64,000 nt of DNA from Sulfoacidibacillus thermotolerans (lineage in GTDB: Bacteria > Bacillota > Bacilli > Alicyclobacillales > SLC66): assembly GCF_003144315.1 (NCBI RefSeq), contig NZ_MPDK01000008.1:1-64000 (forward strand). The letters run 5' to 3'. Shown piece by piece: positions 35,449 to 43,540 of the stretch. How positions within the stretch are numbered: position 1 is the first letter of the stretch; each line of letters begins with the position of its first letter. A program made the translations under genes and the position numbers. The notes below the pieces were generated by a model. It ran no database searches. It saw only the letters and a program-made list of their open reading frames with translations, and was not told the origin of the DNA.

Positions 35449-37326
35449 CTAAGAAGTCGGCTCTTTTTGCGGACTGTTTCTGATCGGCAAACGCTGATCA
35501 CGATAATCGTAAAAACCACTTATCACTTTTGGAATGGGATCGAAGTTTTGCTCTCCTGGAGGTGACGCTGTTTGCCATTCAAGCGTTTTTGCCTGCCAAG
35601 GATTATCTTTGGCTACTGGTCCCTTATTCCACATCCAAGCGATATGCAGGAAATTGAATACAAATCCAAGCCCTAACAAAAATGCAAAGAGTGAAACCTC
35701 AAAATTCATCGGTTCAAGATACGACGGATAAACTGGTACCCAGCGATTCATCCCATGCAATCCGAGGAAAAAGAATTGTCCAAAAGTCATATTAAATGCA
35801 ATAAAAACCCAAATTGCACCAACTTTCCCCCAAAATTCGTTGTACATCCGACCAGATAATTTAGGAAACCAATAGAAGAAAGCTGCAAACCAAGAGAAGA
35901 CCATGGCACCAATTACTGTATAGTGAAAATGCGCGACAACAAAAAAGGAGTCATGCACCTGAAGGTTTACGACCGGGTCCGCCAATAAAACTCCAGTCAC
36001 TCCTCCAATTAGAAAGTTAAACATGCTCATAAGCGTATACAAAGTCGGAGTATTGAGCTTCAAATTGGCTCGCCACATCGTACCTAACGATACGAGATAA
36101 GCAAAACCTGTCGGAATCGAAATCATCTCTGTAAAAAAAGAGAAAGGGAGCATTTGACTGTTGCGCATATTAGTAAACATATGGTGAGCCCAGACCAGTC
36201 CACTTAAAATCATGACGAAAACCAACCCGATGATTCCCCACTGGCGTGCAAATAGTGATTTCTGTCCCATTACAGGGAGAATTTCTTGCCATAACGCAAA
36301 GGCAGGTACAACAATGATATACACTTCAGGATGTCCAAATAGCCAAAACATCTCCATATAAGTAAGCGGACTCCCAATTTGCGCAAAGTACGGAAGGGGG
36401 ATCACAGCATTTAAAAGTGCCATCACAAAGGTCATTTGAATTTCAGGCAGCCAAATTAAGTTCAGCAAACTAACCGCAAGAATTCCCCATGCATACATAG
36501 GAATACGATTCCAAGTAAGTCCTGGCGCCCGCTTAAAAAGAATGGTAGCTGTTAGATTGATGGCCACAAGCAAGGAAGACGTCGTTAAAGCAAAAACCCC
36601 GAGATAGTAAAACAAAATGCCTGCAGGGTCTTGTCCAGCAAGAGGTTCATACCCACGCCATCCTGTCGTCCATTGCCCAAGAACAGGACTAATGACAACC
36701 GTTGCGATCCCCGCGGGAACTAACCATTGGCTGACACCAGACATACGAGGAAAAGAAGTAGAATTAGCACCGATCATTAAAGGGATAAAATAGTTCCCAA
36801 ATCCCCCCACGAGAGCCACCGTGCCAACAGAAAACATCATAACCGTCCCATGAACCCCAACGGTCGACAGGTATGCGCCAGGGTTGTTAAAAATCCACAT
36901 TTGCCCTTTCATGAGTTCTAATCGCATGAGCATTGCAGCAAAGCCCGCGATTAAAAAGCCTCCTAACGAAGAAAAAATATACTGTAAACCAATCACTTTA
37001 TGATCTGTGCTGTACATAAAATATTTTCGCCAATCTTGAGGCACTACCCATTCTTCTGGGTATCCTAAGTAGGGTTTAACAGCACCTTCCCATGCACCAA
37101 CTCCTAATATCCATCCCCCTACAGCAGCAACCCACCCGAGTGTCACAGACGCCCTTGTTATAAACGGATGATAGGGCATTCGATCAAAAACTTCGCTTAC
37201 AAGCGTGTTCATCACTAGAAATCCTATCAGCGCCCACAGCAACCCTCGTACCACGGGAGGCAGCATACGTTTTACGCGCGCATGTTCTGAGCGGGCACCG
37301 TGCATATCAGAAACGACTGAACTCAC
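35449..37326 (-). CDS. Heme-copper oxidase subunit I
   Basis: A 625-residue catalytic subunit reducing O2. All metal ligands are present: heme a His159 (GVHGTVMMF) and His468, CuB His332 (GHPEVY, cross-linking Tyr336), His381, His382 (WAHHMF), heme a3 His466 (VVAHFHY). Glu334 of the helix VI HPEV motif is kept. Two usual proton-channel residues appear changed: the D-channel Asp in GAPDMAFPR is Ser189 in GANSTSFPR, and the K-channel Lys in PTGIK is Ala409 in PTGFA. Residues 1-100 form an extra N-terminal part with two hydrophobic helices (~25-42, ~60-78) before TDHKVIG. Start is GTG after AAAGGAGGG. Confidence 0.93.
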   Translation of the reverse strand: MSSVVSDMHGARSEHARVKRMLPPVVRGLLWALIGFLVMNTLVSEVFDRMPYHPFITRASVTLGWVAAVGGWILGVGAWEGAVKPYLGYPEEWVVPQDWRKYFMYSTDHKVIGLQYIFSSLGGFLIAGFAAMLMRLELMKGQMWIFNNPGAYLSTVGVHGTVMMFSVGTVALVGGFGNYFIPLMIGANSTSFPRMSGVSQWLVPAGIATVVISPVLGQWTTGWRGYEPLAGQDPAGILFYYLGVFALTTSSLLVAINLTATILFKRAPGLTWNRIPMYAWGILAVSLLNLIWLPEIQMTFVMALLNAVIPLPYFAQIGSPLTYMEMFWLFGHPEVYIIVVPAFALWQEILPVMGQKSLFARQWGIIGLVFVMILSGLVWAHHMFTNMRNSQMLPFSFFTEMISIPTGFAYLVSLGTMWRANLKLNTPTLYTLMSMFNFLIGGVTGVLLADPVVNLQVHDSFFVVAHFHYTVIGAMVFSWFAAFFYWFPKLSGRMYNEFWGKVGAIWVFIAFNMTFGQFFFLGLHGMNRWVPVYPSYLEPMNFEVSLFAFLLGLGFVFNFLHIAWMWNKGPVAKDNPWQAKTLEWQTASPPGEQNFDPIPKVISGFYDYRDQRLPIRNSPQKEPTS

Positions 37327-37353
37327 TTTGAATCCCTCCTTTAATTCGATGGT

Positions 37354-38169
37354 CTATGATTGTCCAGCTTGTAATTTTTGTTGCTGTTTGATCCAATTCA
37401 TAAAGTCGACATTGGAAACCACATGAACAGGGGCTTCCATAAATGGATGTCCAGGACCACATACTTCAGCACATTGGACGCGAACCATCGGATCTACGTT
37501 GTAGGAAGTCACCTTGTTGGTGTGAACGTACATATATCGCGTTTCTCCAGGGATGATATCTTGTTTGACACCAAACGCTGGGATCCAAAAACTATGAATC
37601 ACCCCGGCATACGGATCATACATATGCATCGGATCATAGGAGCGTAAAACAAATCGCACGGTCCGATCGACCGGTAAGTACAAAATACTGTTGCCATTCG
37701 CATCCTGAGCTTGCGTGATATTGTACTGTGGGTAGTCAAACAACCACTGCCATTGCCGCGCCGTCACATTGATGATCAGATCGTGGCGGTTGTACCGCTC
37801 TTTTTCACTGTTAAACATCTGTTCGACGGCAGAAGCTGTCGGATGAACGAAAAATAATAGATTTAACGCGATACTCACCAAAATCCAAATGCTCACAAAC
37901 ACCTTATTATTGTAAAATTGCCTAGGACTAGGCCGCATACCAGGTTCACGAGAACGAAAGCGAATCATGTCGTAACCGATCATCACAACAATAAAAGCAA
38001 AGACTGGAGTAAGCACCGTAATGATAAACGCAAAAGCAGCTTCGCCGTCGAGCGCTTGCGTAGTTGCTGTATAATAGTAAACTCCGTGATGAATCAAGGA
38101 CTGTATGCCTATCTCGCCAAGTGCAGATACAAGAATCCACACGAGCGTAAAAGCTAGGATATCTCCCAC
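37354..38169 (-). CDS. Heme-copper oxidase subunit II (CuA)
   Basis: A 271-residue subunit with three N-terminal membrane helices (~3-20, ~45-70, ~88-110) and an external cupredoxin domain. The CuA site is complete: His192 (VIHSFWIPAFG), Cys233, Glu235, Cys237, His241 and Met244 (CAEVCGPGHPFM). No heme c motif (CxxCH) is found, so electrons come from a soluble or membrane donor, perhaps one of the adjacent cupredoxins. Start is GTG after AAAGGAGG. Confidence 0.93.
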   Translation of the reverse strand: MGDILAFTLVWILVSALGEIGIQSLIHHGVYYYTATTQALDGEAAFAFIITVLTPVFAFIVVMIGYDMIRFRSREPGMRPSPRQFYNNKVFVSIWILVSIALNLLFFVHPTASAVEQMFNSEKERYNRHDLIINVTARQWQWLFDYPQYNITQAQDANGNSILYLPVDRTVRFVLRSYDPMHMYDPYAGVIHSFWIPAFGVKQDIIPGETRYMYVHTNKVTSYNVDPMVRVQCAEVCGPGHPFMEAPVHVVSNVDFMNWIKQQQKLQAGQS

Positions 38170-38198
38170 TTACTATGTCCTCCTTTGCCTTATCCGCT

Positions 38199-38828
38199 CT
38201 ATTTAGCTGGTAATATCGTAATCGTCCCATTCATTCCAGCCACATAGTGCATGTATTGTTGCACAAAGCATCCATACTGCCACTCACCTGGCTTATTGGG
38301 GACTGTAAAAGTCAAATTGATCGACCCACCAGGTTGTAGTGTTGGACTAAAATCTCCTCCAGTAGCCAAATTGGGCTTAGAACCGACAAAGGTTGCACGC
38401 GCCTTATTGAGCACTAAATTGTCCACGTGATGTGCATTGCTGATTCTCACAGGGACCCCATCCCAGAAATCTGTCTTAAATTGTGTCGCAATGGCGCCAA
38501 AAGCGCTCGGAACCGTATCATATCCCCTGCCGATTACCATCTCATGCCAATGTGTATCACTCATATTGCGCAGCGCAATCGTCACGCGATCCCCAACACG
38601 CCAAGTGATGTGACGCGGCTCATAGGCATAATCAAATTGAAAGACATGAACTGTGCCTTGCGTTGGCACGCGGTCAAATGCTTTTTGAAAGATCCCTGCA
38701 ATCCAGAAACGGCCAAATAAAACAGCCACCCCAATCAACAGGACAAGTGCGAGTACACCGAAAAACACTCCTGGTTGCCAATCTGTATCCCTATGAAAGC
38801 GCCCCTCAGAATCTACAGTCTTACTCAT
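38199..38828 (-). CDS. Membrane-anchored cupredoxin
   Basis: A 209-residue protein with one N-terminal helix (~19-38) and an external cupredoxin domain (~57-208). Candidate type 1 copper ligands: His93 or His95 (DTHWHEMVIG), Cys187 (YGCFVQQYMH), His194 and Met199 (HYVAGM). The Cys-x6-His-x4-Met spacing is wider than in plastocyanin. It lies directly before subunit II, so it may be the electron donor to CuA. It could instead be a copper chaperone. Confidence 0.8.
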   Translation of the reverse strand: MSKTVDSEGRFHRDTDWQPGVFFGVLALVLLIGVAVLFGRFWIAGIFQKAFDRVPTQGTVHVFQFDYAYEPRHITWRVGDRVTIALRNMSDTHWHEMVIGRGYDTVPSAFGAIATQFKTDFWDGVPVRISNAHHVDNLVLNKARATFVGSKPNLATGGDFSPTLQPGGSINLTFTVPNKPGEWQYGCFVQQYMHYVAGMNGTITILPAK

Positions 38829-38876
38829 CTACATCATTCGCGTCCTTATCTATTAAAATTTTCACTACTTTACTGC

Positions 38877-39407
38877 TTACATGACTGAGACATTTGGATT
38901 GCCACTCGGAACTATGCGCAGCGTATCCCACATACCTAACGCCACATTTGTAGGTTGATGGGAGGGAAACCGATATAAATAATTCGCAATGTAGAAAGTG
39001 CCAATCTGACTTGCAGTAAATGAGTACGTTGCTGAATCGCCTGGCACAATGCCAAGAGTCGGATTGAAATCATAGTCTGCAATTGAATTCCCCGCACCTT
39101 TAAATGCAACGCGCTGATTTGCATCATAAATGCCCACTGAGTAAGGAATTCCTCCATCATTGGTAAAGTGGAGACGAACACGATAGCCAAGTGGAACCGT
39201 GACGATCATCTTGCCGTGTGCATATCCGTCATAGTTATTCCACATATTGTTGCTGTTATATCCTGCCGTCAGATACAGATCGACTGTTCGTGTCACTGAA
39301 TTTGCTGATAACACGCTTGCAGGATCCGCTGCTGGCGTGTAACTGCAAGCAGTGGCTACTAGTGAAAGAAGACCTGTGCCTACCAAGAGAAGCGATCGTG
39401 AGATCAC
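38877..39407 (-). CDS. Sulfocyanin-like lipoprotein lacking two copper ligands
   Basis: A 176-residue protein with a signal peptide and probable lipid attachment Cys21 (VATAC). The rest follows the sulfocyanin pattern: LYLTAGYNSNN, YDGYAHGKMIVTVPLGYRV, LHFTNDGGIPY, then SATYSFTASQIGTFYIA and GMWDTLRIV. Sulfocyanin ligands are His, Cys, His, Met. Here the first His is Tyr89 (IPYSV), the Cys position is Asn142 (YIANY), while His150 and Met159 remain. So a normal type 1 blue-copper site cannot form. It sits between ctaG and the intact cupredoxin; the start is GTG after GGAGG. Confidence 0.72.
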   Translation of the reverse strand: MISRSLLLVGTGLLSLVATACSYTPAADPASVLSANSVTRTVDLYLTAGYNSNNMWNNYDGYAHGKMIVTVPLGYRVRLHFTNDGGIPYSVGIYDANQRVAFKGAGNSIADYDFNPTLGIVPGDSATYSFTASQIGTFYIANYLYRFPSHQPTNVALGMWDTLRIVPSGNPNVSVM

Positions 39408-39522
39408 GTCAGTTCGTTCCTCCGTTCTGAAGCGAGATATGGAAGTTCAACCCATATGATGCACAAAGAATTCGGAACTATACCTTTGATTTGTAATTTA
39501 TTCGCTACACAAGAGAACTTTT

Positions 39523-40317
39523 TTAGACATACCAAATTGATTCATCTTGGTGGAAATATAAGCGCAGGGCAATTGTTCCATACACGACATACATCGTGAC
39601 AAGCATCACTACACTGCCCAGTTGTTGATCTGCGAGCGCGTCAATCGCGTGATAGAAAGGAAACCAAGGGGAGGTGGAAAAGAAAAGAAAGAAAATGATC
39701 GGCATCATAAAATTTGCTGAATAAGTAATATAAAAAAGTTTTTGCCCAAGGGTAAGTGCAGACACTTTTGACAAAGGCGCCGCAAGGGGCCACCAGAAGC
39801 AAATGGCAGCAAGAAAAATGAAAAATTGCGCAATCATATGCACCCAATTCACAGTCAACATCAAGGGAAGAATAGGAGGCAACAATGTAACACTGACTAG
39901 TGCATTAAAAGTCACAAGTGCAAAAGCTGGTTGTACTAGAAATTGCAGCGTCCGAGCCACCCAGGAGATCGTAAGCCATGGAGAAAACGCACTTGGCGGC
40001 AAACTAAAGACGAGCAACCAGGGCAATGCCATCGTCATAATCAACATTTGAGCGATATACGCTGTGAAAAAGCGCGTCTGTGCATAGAAGGCAAGTGGAC
40101 CATATGCGATATAGAGCAACACAATTCCAACAAAAAACGCGACATAGCGAGCAGGTGTAGACCAGCGTCTGCGCTTTTCTTGTTGTGGATCTGCAGCAAC
40201 TTGACGCACAATACGCACTTCAAACAATACAAATGTCAATGCGAGTAGAAAAACCAAAAGTACAACGTCTGGGCGCCATAGCAACCATTGCTCATGCATG
40301 TTCTCTAGCCATGCCAT
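39523..40317 (-). CDS. ctaG: Cytochrome c oxidase assembly protein CtaG (caa3 type)
   Basis: The protein is 264 residues from the ATG preceded by AGGAG; a GTG 12 nt earlier overlaps that site. About seven membrane segments; typical stretches are LAFYAQTRFFTAYIAQMLIMTMALPWLLV and MIAQFFIFLAAICFWWPLAAP. CtaG of Bacillus is needed for caa3 oxidase assembly, probably in copper insertion. It lies between the copper ATPase and the cupredoxin genes, supporting an assembly role. Confidence 0.9.
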   Translation of the reverse strand: MAWLENMHEQWLLWRPDVVLLVFLLALTFVLFEVRIVRQVAADPQQEKRRRWSTPARYVAFFVGIVLLYIAYGPLAFYAQTRFFTAYIAQMLIMTMALPWLLVFSLPPSAFSPWLTISWVARTLQFLVQPAFALVTFNALVSVTLLPPILPLMLTVNWVHMIAQFFIFLAAICFWWPLAAPLSKVSALTLGQKLFYITYSANFMMPIIFFLFFSTSPWFPFYHAIDALADQQLGSVVMLVTMYVVYGTIALRLYFHQDESIWYV

Positions 40318-40345
40318 GAAATTTCTCACTCCTGTAAGTCAACTT

Positions 40346-42811
40346 CTAAACGCGATAAAATGCCAGCAACCATAGCACCACTCCAAAACTTCCAATCAAT
40401 GTGACACGCAAAAGATAATGCCGCACTGAAAAATCGGACACACGCAACGAATTTCCAAGCACAAAAACACTCGATAACATCATGGCCAGTGCAGCCAAAG
40501 CAGGAGAAGCGATTCCTGTTACGGCTAACAATTGCGCAAGCAAGTTATAGGAAATTGCCCAAAGTAAATTCTGCCGAATCACAGTAAAAGTGAGTCGTGC
40601 GGTCGTTAGAATGCGCGAAATAGCCTGGATGTCATTGTGAGCGAGCACGAGATGACCCGCTTCGAGTGCGATATCGGGGCTAGAACCTAAGGCGATCCCG
40701 AGATCTGCTTCCACTAAAGCTGGTGAGTCGTTAACCCCGTCCCCCACAAACGCAACGCGAATCCCCCTATTTTTAAAACTGCAAATCAAATCCGCTTTTT
40801 GTAAAGCAGTCTGCCGCGCATAGAAGTGCTGGACCTCCAGCCTTTGTGCGACAAGGGATGTTGCTGATTCTGAATCCCCGCTCGCAATCGCAAGTTCGAT
40901 TCCCTTCCCTTTTAGTTCCCTGATGAGAGGTAACACGCCAGTCCGCAATTCATCGGACAAACTAATCGCCGCAAAAACTTCTCCATTCATAACCGCGTAG
41001 ACTATAGTCAACCCCTGAGTACGCCAACGCGCTAGCACCGCGTCCCATTCACAGGGTACCACTCCACTCGTGACGGATGCCCCAACTTGCAGCGTACGCC
41101 CTTCTACAACCGCTTGAATTCCCCAACTTGTCAGTTCCTTAAAAGAGGTGACTGGGTAGAGAGTCAGTCCTAATTCTTTTGCTTTTCTCACGAAGGCATC
41201 TGCGATAGGATGTTCTGAAGGTAATTCAGCTGAGGCAATCCATTTGAAAATTTCTGATCGCTCTTTAGGCAAATAGTCAAACACACTGAGTCGACCAGTG
41301 GTGATTGTCCCAGTCTTATCAAAAACAACCGCTTGTATTTGTCCCGCACGTTCTAAGGCGTCAGGACTGCGCAGCAAAACGCCCAAAGAGGCCAATTTTT
41401 TTGCGCCATTTAAGATTGCAAGCGGCGTGGCAATGCTAAGTGCACATGGACAACCGATGACAAGCACTGCAATTGCTCGCAAAAGAGCAGTTGCAAAATC
41501 AATATGGCGTATCAAATCCCAGTAAAGAAACGTAAGCAATCCCATCGCGAAAACAAAAGGGACAAATACCTGCAAGATGCGGTCGGCCAACCTCTTCCAA
41601 TGTGATTGTTTTGCCTGTGCCATGCGCACATACTGTGCAGTTTGCTCAAGCAAAGTCTGAGTGCTACGAACCACTTCTAGAACAGCCCTTTCGCCAAACA
41701 GCCTCGATCCAGCATAAACGAGATCGCGCACTCCTTTCTCTACGCGCTTTGCTTCCCCTGTAAGGATGGATTCGTCTGCCAACACTGCTCCTTCGATAAG
41801 ACGCGCATCTACCGGTACTACTTCACCATGTCCACAGACAAAATGTTCTCCACTCAAGACATGCTCTACGCGTTTTGTGACTATTTCTCCATTTTGCAAG
41901 ACTTGCATTTCTTCCGGGATCAAGCGTTTTGCTACGTGTAAAATTTGAAGGGCCCGCAACCGTGCGGCGTATTCAAGATTGCGACTGAGGAGTAAAAAGG
42001 TGATTAGTAACCCCACCGTGTCAAAGTAGAGGAAGCGTTGCGTAGTCAATAAACTCGCCACACTATATCCGTAAGCAGCAATACTCCCGATGGAAACAAG
42101 CAAATCCATCGTTGGAATGCGATTGTGTAGACTAGCAAGCGCACCACGTAAAAATGGCCATCCGCTATAAAATAGCACAATCGATGTTAATCCGAGTAAA
42201 AAACCCACTACTAGTGTTCGTAAGGCGTGTGGAAACTGTGGCAAGTACTCCGACCAGATCGGAACACTCAACATCATCATGATTGCAGTGAGGATTAACG
42301 CAAGCAAAAAGCGCCGCAAGAGTTTCGCTCCTGCAAAGTCCTCTTCCTCTGTCTCAATTACAGAGTGAGCAGTATATCCAAGTTTTTCAATTTCTGCTTG
42401 CACTCGTTCCTTAGAAATGCAACTTGCGTCTAAAGCAATCTCTGCAATGCTTTCAGTAAAATCTAACTTCGCGGAAATGACGCCATGTTGCCGTAATAAC
42501 ACCTGTTCGATCAGGATCGCACAAGATGGGCAAGTTATCCCCTCGATGCGAAATGCCGTACGCTGTGGATCGATCGCCTGTAATAAAGAGGGTGCTTGTG
42601 CGTTTGCTGATTCTTTCTTTATAGACTCTAATCGAAGACCCGGCTGTTGTTTTAAGATTGCTACTTGCTGTTCGCCAAGTACCTCGTACAGCTCTTTACA
42701 TCCATGACAACAAAACACGTGATGCCCTGACGGAATTGGCAACCGCACCGTTTGCCCACACATATCACATAATCCCGTTGCAGACTCCTTCACTTTTAGC
42801 CACTCACTCAC
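40346..42811 (-). CDS. Copper P-type ATPase, FixI/CcoI type
   Basis: An 821-residue P1B ATPase. The N-terminus holds a cysteine-rich module (CDMCG..., FCCHGCKELYEVLG) characteristic of FixI/CcoI, then an HMA domain with CPSC (Cys94, Cys97). About eight helices carry the metal-transport motif CPC in IGCPCALSIATP; the phosphorylation motif is DKTGT, the SEHP motif is at SAELPSEHPIADAF and the hinge at GDGVNDSPAL. FixI-type pumps supply copper for oxidase assembly rather than detoxification. Start is GTG after GGAGGAG. It precedes ctaG by 28 nt. Confidence 0.93.
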   Translation of the reverse strand: MSEWLKVKESATGLCDMCGQTVRLPIPSGHHVFCCHGCKELYEVLGEQQVAILKQQPGLRLESIKKESANAQAPSLLQAIDPQRTAFRIEGITCPSCAILIEQVLLRQHGVISAKLDFTESIAEIALDASCISKERVQAEIEKLGYTAHSVIETEEEDFAGAKLLRRFLLALILTAIMMMLSVPIWSEYLPQFPHALRTLVVGFLLGLTSIVLFYSGWPFLRGALASLHNRIPTMDLLVSIGSIAAYGYSVASLLTTQRFLYFDTVGLLITFLLLSRNLEYAARLRALQILHVAKRLIPEEMQVLQNGEIVTKRVEHVLSGEHFVCGHGEVVPVDARLIEGAVLADESILTGEAKRVEKGVRDLVYAGSRLFGERAVLEVVRSTQTLLEQTAQYVRMAQAKQSHWKRLADRILQVFVPFVFAMGLLTFLYWDLIRHIDFATALLRAIAVLVIGCPCALSIATPLAILNGAKKLASLGVLLRSPDALERAGQIQAVVFDKTGTITTGRLSVFDYLPKERSEIFKWIASAELPSEHPIADAFVRKAKELGLTLYPVTSFKELTSWGIQAVVEGRTLQVGASVTSGVVPCEWDAVLARWRTQGLTIVYAVMNGEVFAAISLSDELRTGVLPLIRELKGKGIELAIASGDSESATSLVAQRLEVQHFYARQTALQKADLICSFKNRGIRVAFVGDGVNDSPALVEADLGIALGSSPDIALEAGHLVLAHNDIQAISRILTTARLTFTVIRQNLLWAISYNLLAQLLAVTGIASPALAALAMMLSSVFVLGNSLRVSDFSVRHYLLRVTLIGSFGVVLWLLAFYRV

Positions 42812-42868
42812 GTGGTCTCCTCCAAGCGAACCTCTTTTGACCTAAAGCAACCTCTGCACATTGCTTGA

Positions 42869-43393
42869 TCACCACGCATTTTCACTTAAAACATTCGTAA
42901 TGACCATCAACATCCCAATCGAACTTAAGAAAAAACCAAACCACGCATAGGATTGTAAGAGAATAACCCATGCCACCCCTGTGAACAATCCCATCCCATA
43001 TAACAAAAGATCAGACTCAAATAACAACACAGGATGATGGTCAACAAAAAATTCAAGTGCTGGGAGACCCCAAAAAACACTCGCACTCATTGCAAGTACA
43101 ATCACGAGCGCGGCAATTGAATGGAGGAGGGATTGCACGCGCTTTGGCGGCCACTGTGGCAAAAGTACCGCAAGCATTTGCTGTGCACCGTTTGCCGTGC
43201 TGACACCAATACCAAGTCCAAGTAAAAGTCCTGAACTCACGAGCAACCAATTGATTAATGCATGCAAAACGATGGCACCACGCGCGTCTAAATTCGTATA
43301 AAGTGACACAACCTTGCCGTTAACAGCAAGGACATAACTAGATATTGAAAAAATAAACAGTGCAAAACGACTGTGCAAGATCAACCGTTCCAC
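42869..43393 (-). CDS. Membrane protein, unknown, head of oxidase locus
   Basis: A 174-residue protein with about four membrane segments and short loops; His44, His91 and His119-His120 are near membrane ends. No recognised domain. It lies 57 nt before the copper ATPase on the same strand and is preceded by GAGG before a GTG start. A role in oxidase assembly or copper or heme handling is inferred from context alone. Confidence 0.65.
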   Translation of the reverse strand: MERLILHSRFALFIFSISSYVLAVNGKVVSLYTNLDARGAIVLHALINWLLVSSGLLLGLGIGVSTANGAQQMLAVLLPQWPPKRVQSLLHSIAALVIVLAMSASVFWGLPALEFFVDHHPVLLFESDLLLYGMGLFTGVAWVILLQSYAWFGFFLSSIGMLMVITNVLSENAW

Positions 43394-43540
43394 TGCATTT
43401 TACCTCGCCTTTGTAGAATTCTTGAGGAACTCAATGCACAGCATAGACTTTTTTATGATGCCCAAATTTTGTATCTCTATGGCTCGCACTTTGCAGAATC
43501 TTTATGAACAGGGAAAAGTGTATCGCACAAGTGTGCCGAG

